Positions 1 through 5,087 of a stretch of DNA of 5,087 nucleotides are shown piece after piece (the first letter of the stretch is position 1; each line of letters starts with the position of its first letter). The notes beneath the pieces are model-generated. The model did not search any database. It saw only the letters and a list, made by a program, of their open reading frames with translations, and was not told the origin of the DNA. Both the position numbers and the translations under genes were made by a program. The DNA is from Lysobacterales bacterium CG_4_10_14_3_um_filter_64_11 (GTDB lineage Bacteria > Pseudomonadota > Gammaproteobacteria > Xanthomonadales > Xanthomonadaceae). The stretch is from positions 1 through 5,087 of the forward strand of contig PFJA01000124.1 in assembly GCA_002782905.1 (NCBI GenBank), written 5' to 3'.

Positions 1-1
1 C

Positions 2-2587
2 GCACGGGCATTGCTGAGCGATACCGATGCCGCGCTGGCGCAACGCTTCGATGCCGACGAGCCGGTTGATCGCCTGCTCGCGGCGCGCTCGGCCAGTGTC
101 GATAACGTGGTGTGCAGTGCCTGGCAGCGGGCGCGCTGTGCCTGTACCGGCCTGGAGTTGCTGGCGACCGGCGGCTATGGCCGCGGCGAGCTGTTTCCGG
201 CTTCGGATGTCGATTTGCTGGTGTTGGCCGAAACCAACGCGCAAGCCGCGCATCATGAGGCATTGGCGCATTTTTTCACGCTGCTCTGGGACGTTGGCCT
301 CAGTGCCGGGCACGCGGTCCGCTCGCTGCAACAGTGCGTGCAGGCGGCGCGTGAAGACCTTACCGTGATCACTGCGTTGTCGGAATGGCGATTGCTGTGC
401 GGTAACGCCGACGCGGCACAGCGTCTGGCGCGGGCGCTGAGCGCGCACATGCTGTGGCCACCCGCCGAATACTTTGCCGACAAGCGCGACGAGCAGCGCC
501 AGCGCCACGCCCGCTTCAATGACACCGCCTACAACCTGGAGCCCAACATCAAGGACGGGCCGGGTGGTTTGCGCGACATTCACACCCTGGTATGGATGGC
601 GCGGCGGGTACACGGCGTGCCAGGGTTGGCCGAACTGGTGCCGCTGGGCGTGCTGGGCGAGGACGAGTTCGCCAGCCTGGAGCGCGAACGGCAAGCGCTG
701 TCGCGGCTGCGTTTTGGCTTGCACCTGGTGGCCGGGCGGCGCGAAGAGCGGCTGTTGTTCGATCTGCAAAAGGCGCTGGCGACCCGCCTCGGGCTGCGCG
801 ATGAGCGTGCCGACAAGCTGGCGGTTGAGCAGTTGATGCAGGGGTTCTTCCGCTCAGCGGCAACGGTGTTGCGGATCAACGACCGCTTGCTGCAACGCTT
901 CGACGAGCAGCTCGAAGGCGAACAGCGCGCCGAGTCGATCGATGGCGATTTCGTGCGTCGGCACGGCTATCTGGCGGTGCGTGAGCCGGGCCGGCTGGCG
1001 GGCCAGCCGAGCCTGGTGCTGCGGTTGTTTCAGGTCTGGGCGGAACATCCGGATTTGCGCGGCCTGCATTCGGAATCGGCGCGGGCGCTGGCCGAGGCAT
1101 TGCCCAACATCCCGTGCTATGACGCTGCGAGCGTGCCGTTGCGTGCCGGCTTCATGCAGATTCTGCGTGGTCCGCAGGCGGTGCCATCATTGCGACGAAT
1201 GTCACGCTTGGGCGTGCTGGCGTGCTACCTGCCGGCATTCGGCAATGTCGCCGGGCGGATGCAGTTCGACCTGTTTCATGTCTATACCGTCGATCAACAT
1301 ACCTTGACGGTGCTGGCCAACATCGCCGGTTTCCACGCACCTGATCCGCAGCGGCGCTTCGCGCTCGCGGATGAGGTCTGGCCGCGTCTGCGCAAACCCG
1401 AACTGCTGTTGCTGGCTGGCCTGTTCCACGATATTGCCAAGGGCCGTGGCGGCGATCATTCCGAACTGGGCAGCCATGATGCCGAGGCATTTTGCCGTGC
1501 CCACGGCCTGCCGGCGGGAGATACCGCCTTGGTCGCGTGGCTGGTGCGGCAGCATCTGCTGATGTCGGTGACTGCGCAGCGGCAGGACATTTCCGACCCC
1601 GAGGTGATCAATCGCTTCGCCCAGCGCGTTGCCGATCGCGAGCATCTGGACTACTTGTATCTGTTGACGGTGGCCGACATCGCCGGTACCAGCCCGAAAC
1701 TGTGGAATGCCTGGAAAGATCGTCTGCTCGCTGACCTGTACGGTGCAGCCCGCTTTGCCTTGCGCCGCGGCCTTGAACATCCGGTGCATGGCACCGAGCG
1801 CATCAGCGAATGTCGGGTTGCCGCACGCGCGCTGTTGCTTGGGCAGGGCATGGATGAGGCCGCCATCAATGCGGTCTGGACAACGTTTCCCGATGAGAGT
1901 TTTTTGCGCTATCGGCCTGAACAAATTGCCTGGCAGACGGCTGCCATTGGCGATCATCGCGCCGCTGCGGCATTGGTGCTGGCCAGGCCGCTGGCACAAG
2001 GCGGCGCGCCCGCACTCGAGGTATTCGTCTACGCGCCTGACAGCGATGGCCTGTTCGCGGCGGTGGTTGCCACGCTGGATCGCTTCGGTCTGAGCATTCT
2101 GGCCGCACGGGTGATGACCGCCGTCAACGGCATGAGCCTGGATACTTTTCAGGTATTGGCGGTCAATGATCGCGGCGTCGGCCGCGACGAGCTGGCACGC
2201 GCGGTCGGCCGTCGTCTCGATGAGGTGTTGGCGCGACCACTGGCGCAGGTGCGGCCGTCGCGGCGCGCGTTGCCGCGGCATTTGCGCCACTTTCGGGTAC
2301 CCACTCGGGTAGAGTTCGAAACGCTGGCCAATGGCCGCACCCAGTTGACCCTGGTGTGTACCGATCGCCCTGGTCTGCTGGCGGAGGTGGCACAGGCATT
2401 GCGACAGCAGTGCGTGCGGGTACACGCGGCGCGGATCGCCACGTTTGGCGAGCGGGTCGAGGATTTTTTCCAGTTGACCGATGAACACGACATGGCGCTG
2501 CACGCGCCAGCAACCCTGCACGCATTGCGTGAAGCCCTGCTGCATTGCGTGGATGGAGACGACGATGGCAAAGAAGACCGACACTGA
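2..2587 (+). CDS. glnD: Bifunctional PII uridylyltransferase/uridylyl-removing enzyme GlnD, 5'-partial
   Basis: GlnD uridylylates PII signal proteins (GlnB/GlnK) when glutamine is low and removes UMP when it is high; it is a cytosolic nitrogen sensor. The reading frame is open to the window edge, so the true start lies upstream. Residues are numbered here from the TTG at 11. The nucleotidyltransferase motif GGYGRGEL is at 54-61 with catalytic Asp66 and Asp68, matching E. coli G93/G94, D105 and D107. That offset suggests roughly 40 N-terminal residues are missing if the length is E. coli-like. The conserved YNLEPNIKDGPGGLRDIHT block follows. The HD hydrolase (UMP-removing) domain shows His430, His473-Asp474 (FHDIAKGRGGDH) and Asp556. 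Two C-terminal ACT domains, which bind glutamine, lie at about 668-745 and 777-850, the second with RPGLLAEV. All four domains look intact. The end overlaps dapD by 23 bases. The family call is certain; only the start is unknown. TTG 11 could be a start but would give a short N terminus. Confidence 0.97.
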   Translation, partial: ARALLSDTDAALAQRFDADEPVDRLLAARSASVDNVVCSAWQRARCACTGLELLATGGYGRGELFPASDVDLLVLAETNAQAAHHEALAHFFTLLWDVGLSAGHAVRSLQQCVQAAREDLTVITALSEWRLLCGNADAAQRLARALSAHMLWPPAEYFADKRDEQRQRHARFNDTAYNLEPNIKDGPGGLRDIHTLVWMARRVHGVPGLAELVPLGVLGEDEFASLERERQALSRLRFGLHLVAGRREERLLFDLQKALATRLGLRDERADKLAVEQLMQGFFRSAATVLRINDRLLQRFDEQLEGEQRAESIDGDFVRRHGYLAVREPGRLAGQPSLVLRLFQVWAEHPDLRGLHSESARALAEALPNIPCYDAASVPLRAGFMQILRGPQAVPSLRRMSRLGVLACYLPAFGNVAGRMQFDLFHVYTVDQHTLTVLANIAGFHAPDPQRRFALADEVWPRLRKPELLLLAGLFHDIAKGRGGDHSELGSHDAEAFCRAHGLPAGDTALVAWLVRQHLLMSVTAQRQDISDPEVINRFAQRVADREHLDYLYLLTVADIAGTSPKLWNAWKDRLLADLYGAARFALRRGLEHPVHGTERISECRVAARALLLGQGMDEAAINAVWTTFPDESFLRYRPEQIAWQTAAIGDHRAAAALVLARPLAQGGAPALEVFVYAPDSDGLFAAVVATLDRFGLSILAARVMTAVNGMSLDTFQVLAVNDRGVGRDELARAVGRRLDEVLARPLAQVRPSRRALPRHLRHFRVPTRVEFETLANGRTQLTLVCTDRPGLLAEVAQALRQQCVRVHAARIATFGERVEDFFQLTDEHDMALHAPATLHALREALLHCVDGDDDGKEDRH
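2555..2558 (+). promoter_or_regulatory. Shine-Dalgarno site of dapD inside glnD
   Basis: GGAG sits six bases before ATG 2565, within the last codons of glnD. It decides the dapD start: the in-frame ATG 2553 and GTG 2601 lack a comparable site. Because it is embedded in the upstream coding region, ribosomes finishing glnD at 2587 pass over it, which is consistent with translational coupling (inference). Confidence 0.7.
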
Positions 2588-3419
2588 CCGCTGGGCCAGT
2601 GTGCAACAGACGATTGAAAGCGCGTGGGAACGCCGTGCGGTGCTGACCGCGGCCGAAATCACCGGCTCAACGCAACCTGCTGTTGAAGCGGTCATCGCCG
2701 GCCTGGAGCGTGGTGAGTTGCGCGTCGCCAGCCCCGGCCGTGGTGGCCAGTGGCAAGTGCATCAATGGCTGAAAAAAGCGGTGCTGCTGTACTTTCGGGT
2801 CAACGACATGCAATTGATGGACGGCCAGCCGGCACCGTACTACGACAAAGTGCCACTGCGCTTCACCGGCAGCGATGAGGTCGCCTTGCGCGAGGTCGGC
2901 GCGCGCATCGTGCCCGGTGCGGTGGTGCGTCGCGGTGCGCACCTGGGCCGCGATGTAGTGTTGATGCCGAGTTTCGTGAATATCGGTGCCTATGTCGGTG
3001 CCGGCAGCATGGTCGATACCTGGGCGACGGTCGGCTCCTGCGCGCAAGTGGGCCGCAACTGCCACATTTCCGGCGGTGCCGGCATCGGTGGCGTGCTGGA
3101 ACCGTTGCAGGCGGGCCCCACCATCATCGAGGACGATTGCTTCATCGGTGCCCGCTCCGAAGTGGTGGAAGGGGTGGTGGTGGAAAAGGGCAGCGTGATC
3201 GGCATGGGCGTGTTTCTCGGCCAGAGCACCCGCATCTATGATCGCGGCAGTGGCGAAGTCAGCTATGGCCGGGTGCCGGGCGGCAGCGTGGTGGTGGCCG
3301 GTTCGTTACCCTCGGCCGATGGTCGCTACGCGCTATATTGCGCGGTGATCGTCAAGCGCGTGGATGGCAAAACCCGCAGCAAGACCTCGGTCAACGAGTT
3401 GTTGCGCAGCCTGGATTGA
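2565..3419 (+). CDS. dapD: 2,3,4,5-tetrahydropyridine-2,6-dicarboxylate N-succinyltransferase DapD
   Basis: DapD transfers succinyl from succinyl-CoA to tetrahydrodipicolinate, committing it to the succinylase branch of diaminopimelate/lysine synthesis; the family works as a cytosolic trimer. The 284-residue product aligns with E. coli DapD (274 aa) over its length without visible gaps in residues 68-210, shifted by exactly 10. Features in order: a helical N-terminal domain (about 12-60), the HQWLKKAVLL block (66-75), and a left-handed beta-helix of hexapeptide repeats (about 115-225). Asp151 (MVDTWATVGSCAQ) and Glu199 (ARSEVVEG) correspond to Asp141 and Glu189, reported as key residues in this family. 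A C-terminal domain ends in NELLRSLD. ATG 2565 is chosen because GGAG lies six bases upstream. ATG 2553 has no ribosome site, and GTG 2601 (giving 272 aa, closer to E. coli) has none either. The start lies within glnD in another frame, and the Spx-like gene follows after 22 bases. Confidence 0.97.
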   Translation: MAKKTDTDRWASVQQTIESAWERRAVLTAAEITGSTQPAVEAVIAGLERGELRVASPGRGGQWQVHQWLKKAVLLYFRVNDMQLMDGQPAPYYDKVPLRFTGSDEVALREVGARIVPGAVVRRGAHLGRDVVLMPSFVNIGAYVGAGSMVDTWATVGSCAQVGRNCHISGGAGIGGVLEPLQAGPTIIEDDCFIGARSEVVEGVVVEKGSVIGMGVFLGQSTRIYDRGSGEVSYGRVPGGSVVVAGSLPSADGRYALYCAVIVKRVDGKTRSKTSVNELLRSLD

Positions 3420-3430
3420 TCGCACGGATC

Positions 3431-3435
3431 AGGAG
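3431..3435 (+). promoter_or_regulatory. Shine-Dalgarno site of the yffB-like gene
   Basis: AGGAG, six bases before ATG 3442, is the strongest ribosome-site match in the window and fixes the start of the Spx-like gene in the short dapD-yffB gap. No promoter-like element is visible in that 22-base gap. Confidence 0.75.
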
Positions 3436-3441
3436 TTGTCG

Positions 3442-3801
3442 ATGAGCGTCACTGTGTACGGCCTGGAGCAGTGCGACACCTGCCGCAAGGCGCGCAATTG
3501 GTTGCAACGATTCGAGATAACGTTCACCTTCGTTGACTATCGCGCGCAGCCGCTCAGCCCGGAAACCCTGCACGCATGGGCTGAGCAGTTGGGTGGTTTC
3601 GAGCATCTGATCAATCGCGCTTCGACCACCTGGCGCAATTTGCCGATCACGCGCAAGTCGCCCGGCTCGATCCCGGAGTGGACATTGCTGCTGCGCGAAC
3701 ACCCGGCGCTGGTCAAGCGGCCGGTGCTGGTTACCGCGGATGGCGTGGTCAGTGTCGGCTTCAGCGACAAGGCGTACAAGCTGCGCTTTGGCGTCGGTTG
3801 A
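3442..3801 (+). CDS. yffB: ArsC/Spx-family thioredoxin-fold protein, YffB-like, with CxxC motif
   Basis: A 119-residue protein of the ArsC/Spx/MgsR family. Residues 2-21 hold the thioredoxin-fold start, TVYGLEQCDTCRKARNWL, with the CxxC pair Cys11 and Cys14. The family YR element is at 33-34, RASTTWRNL lies near 59-67, the KRP motif with Arg93 is at 92-94, and GFSDKAY is at 106-112. Length and sequence match E. coli YffB (118 aa), whose gene is also next to dapE. As I recall it, E. coli YffB has CDTI and so only the first cysteine, while B. subtilis Spx has CTSC; the pair here is Spx-like. A glutathione-dependent reductase, or a redox-sensing RNA-polymerase binder like Spx, are both possible; automated pipelines often call such genes arsenate reductase. 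Substrate and role are not shown by the sequence, and the neighbours give no arsenic context. AGGAG six bases before ATG supports the start. It probably shares a transcript with dapD and dapE. Confidence 0.9.
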   Translation: MSVTVYGLEQCDTCRKARNWLQRFEITFTFVDYRAQPLSPETLHAWAEQLGGFEHLINRASTTWRNLPITRKSPGSIPEWTLLLREHPALVKRPVLVTADGVVSVGFSDKAYKLRFGVG

Positions 3802-3804
3802 GGG
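3800..3804 (+). promoter_or_regulatory. Probable Shine-Dalgarno site of dapE overlapping the preceding stop codon
   Basis: GAGGG begins inside the TGA stop of the yffB-like gene and lies ten bases before ATG 3815. The spacing is longer than for the two upstream genes, so the site is likely weaker. The overlap with the stop suggests that termination of one gene and initiation of the next are close together (inference). Confidence 0.55.
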
Positions 3805-3814
3805 TGCGAACCAC

Positions 3815-4957
3815 ATGTCTGATTTGCTCGCGATTGCCTGTGATCTGATCGCGCGGCCCTCGCTGACCCCGGATGACGCCGGTTGTCAGACGATGATCGC
3901 CGAGCGCCTGCAACGCGCCGGGTTTGTCATCGAATCGTTGCGCCATGGCGCAGTGGACAACCTCTGGGCCAGTCATGGTGCGGGCGGGCCGGTGCTGTGC
4001 CTGCTCGGGCATACCGATGTGGTGCCGCCGGGGCCACGCGCGGCATGGCATGGCGATCCATTCGTGCCGGTGGTGCGTGATGGGGTGCTGTACGGCCGCG
4101 GTGCCGCCGACATGAAGGGCAGCGTCGCGGCATTGGTGATTGCGGCGGGGCAGTTTGTTGCCGCCCATCCCGCGCATCCGGGTACCGTGGCCTTGCTGCT
4201 GACCTCCGATGAGGAAGGCGATGCCATCGATGGCATACGCAAGGTGGCTGCGCATTTTGCGGGTGAAGGCCGACGCATCGACTGGTGTCTGGTCGGCGAG
4301 CCCAGTTCCGCGCAGCGCATCGGCGACGTGGTGCGCGTGGGCCGACGCGGTTCGCTGACGGGCACTGCCAGCATCCATGGTGTGCAGGGCCACGTCGCCT
4401 ATCCCGAACTGGCCGACAACCCGATCCATCGCGCACTGCCGGCCTTCGCCGAACTCGCGGCGCGGGTTTGGGATACCGTGCCGTATCCCGAGTTTCCGCC
4501 GACCGGTTTTCAGATCGCCAATTTCAACGCCGGCAGCGGCGCCAGCAACGTCATTCCCGGCAGCGCGCAGATCGGCTTCAACTTTCGTTATGCACCGAGC
4601 TGGACGGCGGATCGGCTGGTTGCCGAAGTGGAGGCGACGCTGGCGCGGCATGGTGTGCGTGCCGATATCCACTGGCATCGCTCCGGCGAGCCGTTCCATA
4701 CCCCGGATGGCGTGTTGCGCGAGGCCGTGCGTGCCGCGTTGGCTGCGCACGCTGGCATCAAGCCGGTGGAAAACACCGGCGGCGGCACTTCCGATGGCCG
4801 CTTCATCGCGCCACTGGGCGCGCAGGTGGTGGAGCTGGGGCCGATCAATGCCAGCATCCACAAAGTCGATGAATGCGTGCGCGTGGCCGATCTGGAGGTG
4901 TTGGTCACGGTGTACCGCGACGTGATCGAGCGGTTGCTGCGCAACGACGCCTCGTAG
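3815..4957 (+). CDS. dapE: Succinyl-diaminopimelate desuccinylase DapE
   Basis: DapE is a di-zinc M20-family amidohydrolase that cleaves N-succinyl-L,L-diaminopimelate to succinate and L,L-diaminopimelate, two steps after DapD in the same pathway. The 380-residue product matches the family length (E. coli 375, H. influenzae 377). Visible zinc ligands and catalytic residues, by alignment to the H. influenzae enzyme: His66 and Asp68 (GHTDVVP), Asp99 (GRGAADMKG), catalytic base Glu133 and bridging ligand Glu134 (TSDEEG), Glu162 (LVGEPSS) and His349 (NASIHK). The dimerisation/lid domain contributes His193 (HGVQGHVAYP), and the conserved TGGGTSDGRF is at 321-330. All active-site positions are intact. 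ATG 3815 is chosen because alignment begins there (RPSLTPDDAGCQ at 14-25) and GAGGG lies upstream; the earlier ATG 3740 would run through the yffB-like gene. The TAG stop is embedded in the GTAG head of a downstream repeat; the other three genes end in TGA. Confidence 0.97.
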   Translation: MSDLLAIACDLIARPSLTPDDAGCQTMIAERLQRAGFVIESLRHGAVDNLWASHGAGGPVLCLLGHTDVVPPGPRAAWHGDPFVPVVRDGVLYGRGAADMKGSVAALVIAAGQFVAAHPAHPGTVALLLTSDEEGDAIDGIRKVAAHFAGEGRRIDWCLVGEPSSAQRIGDVVRVGRRGSLTGTASIHGVQGHVAYPELADNPIHRALPAFAELAARVWDTVPYPEFPPTGFQIANFNAGSGASNVIPGSAQIGFNFRYAPSWTADRLVAEVEATLARHGVRADIHWHRSGEPFHTPDGVLREAVRAALAAHAGIKPVENTGGGTSDGRFIAPLGAQVVELGPINASIHKVDECVRVADLEVLVTVYRDVIERLLRNDAS

Positions 4958-4980
4958 CCTGGGTCGATGCCCAACGGGCC
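4954..4980 (+). repeat. Degenerate GTAG-headed REP-like unit at the end of dapE
   Basis: The unit begins with GTAG (4954-4957), then CCTGGGT, then an inner hairpin of GCCC (4969-4972), loop AAC, GGGC (4976-4979). This is the layout of the two better copies downstream, but the outer closing arm (expected ACCCAGG or similar) is not found in the next bases, so the copy is degenerate or partial. Its head GTAGCCTGGGT is also a 10/11 inverted match of the head of the second unit (5021-5031), giving a head-out inverted pair spanning 4954-5031. Bases 4955-4957 are the dapE stop codon. Confidence 0.6.
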
Positions 4981-4997
4981 GCGACACGCCACACAAT

Positions 4998-5031
4998 CCC
5001 GGGTTACGGCCTGCGGCCTGACCCGGGCTAC
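4998..5031 (-). repeat. GTAG-headed REP-like palindrome, complete copy
   Basis: Read on the minus strand, the unit starts with GTAG, followed by outer arm CCCGGGT, a two-base spacer, inner stem GGCC, loop GCA, inner stem GGCC, a three-base spacer and the closing arm ACCCGGG. On the plus strand the outer arms are 4998-5004 and 5021-5027, and the inner arms 5008-5011 and 5015-5018. GTAG-headed palindromes of this kind are known in Stenotrophomonas/Xanthomonas genomes and are linked to REP-associated tyrosine transposases (RAYT). No transposase gene lies in the window. The hairpin has no following T-run, so it is not a canonical intrinsic terminator. Confidence 0.8.
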
Positions 5032-5051
5032 CACAACACCAAAACACCACA
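5028..5051 (+). other. G-free A/C-rich spacer between repeat copies
   Basis: These 24 bases contain 12 A, 11 C, one T and no G on the plus strand, in contrast with the GC-rich surroundings. C-rich, G-poor, unstructured RNA downstream of a gene is the kind of sequence to which Rho binds, so this could serve as part of a Rho-dependent terminator for the transcript ending in dapE. This is inference from composition only; the stretch may simply be spacer between REP units. Confidence 0.3.
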
Positions 5052-5060
5052 GCCAACCGT

Positions 5061-5087
5061 GTAGCCCGGGTTGAGGCGAAGCCGAAA
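5061..5087 (+). repeat. GTAG-headed REP-like palindrome, cut by window end
   Basis: GTAG (5061-5064) is followed by CCCGGGTT (5065-5072), a two-base spacer, inner stem GGC (5075-5077), loop GAA and GCC (5081-5083), then GAAA at the window edge. The layout matches the complete minus-strand copy, so the closing arm CCCGGG is expected directly after 5087. Orientation is opposite to the second copy and the same as the first. The inner stem sequence differs from the other copies while pairing is kept. Confidence 0.75.

Noticed and set aside
1900..1905. T-runs at 1900-1905, 271-276 and 2464-2469 as possible terminators
   Set aside because: All three fall inside conserved glnD codons for phenylalanine and neighbouring residues. 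I saw no strong GC-rich stem immediately before any of them.
1202..2695. Long open frame of about 497 codons on the minus strand opposite glnD
   Set aside because: It lies antisense to the well-conserved glnD and the start of dapD, and its translation shows no recognisable domain. Long antisense open frames are expected in high-GC genes with biased third positions.
3161..3190. G-rich near-tandem GTGGTGGAA pattern in dapD, possible G-quadruplex
   Set aside because: It encodes the conserved VVEGVVVEKG stretch of the beta-helix. The G-tracts are mostly pairs rather than triplets, so codon use explains the pattern.
3442..3801. Arsenate-resistance gene
   Set aside because: The ArsC fold is shared, but no ars neighbours are present, the size and context match YffB beside dapE, and the CxxC motif is Spx-like. 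Fold membership alone does not support arsenate reduction.
4998..5027. Intrinsic terminator of dapE
   Set aside because: The stem-loop is strong but is followed by A/C-rich sequence instead of a T-run on the plus strand. Its sequence and GTAG head identify it as a REP-type repeat.
3761..5056. Long open frame of about 431 codons on the minus strand opposite dapE
   Set aside because: It is the mirror of dapE, whose family motifs are all intact on the plus strand. The antisense translation is rich in His, Arg and Ala with no family resemblance.

Overview
The window is a compact, high-GC, plus-strand gene cluster from what looks like a gammaproteobacterium of the Xanthomonadales (Lysobacterales) type. 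This placement is inferred from three things: the proteins align closely with E. coli GlnD, DapD, YffB and DapE; the gene order glnD-dapD-(Spx/ArsC-like gene)-dapE is, from memory, typical of Xanthomonas/Xylella relatives; and the 3' flank carries GTAG-headed palindromic repeats like those known from Stenotrophomonas and Xanthomonas. No species can be named from the sequence alone.

Layout. Positions 2-2587 hold glnD, the PII uridylyltransferase/uridylyl-removing enzyme, whose 5' end lies outside the window. dapD (2565-3419, tetrahydrodipicolinate N-succinyltransferase) starts inside the last codons of glnD. It is followed after 22 bases by a small thioredoxin-fold ArsC/Spx-family gene related to E. 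coli yffB (3442-3801). After 13 more bases comes dapE (3815-4957, succinyl-diaminopimelate desuccinylase). Each of the three complete genes has a Shine-Dalgarno-like stretch upstream. There is no gene-free gap over 300 bases. The overlap and short gaps suggest one transcript, probably continuing from upstream of the window.

From 4958 to the end there is no gene. This stretch holds three copies of a GTAG-headed REP-like palindrome in mixed orientation (4954-4980 plus, 4998-5031 minus, 5061-5087 plus and cut by the window edge), with a G-free A/C-rich spacer between the second and third. The head of the first copy contains the dapE stop codon.

How the genes fit together: DapD and DapE perform the succinylation and desuccinylation steps of the succinylase branch of meso-diaminopimelate/lysine synthesis, which feeds both peptidoglycan and lysine. 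GlnD signals nitrogen (glutamine) status through PII proteins. The role of the YffB-like protein is unknown. The protein-coding content is ordinary core metabolism and I see no undescribed system. The points most worth a second look are the REP cluster, with covarying inner stems and a stop codon borrowed from the repeat head, and the CxxC-bearing Spx-like protein between dapD and dapE.
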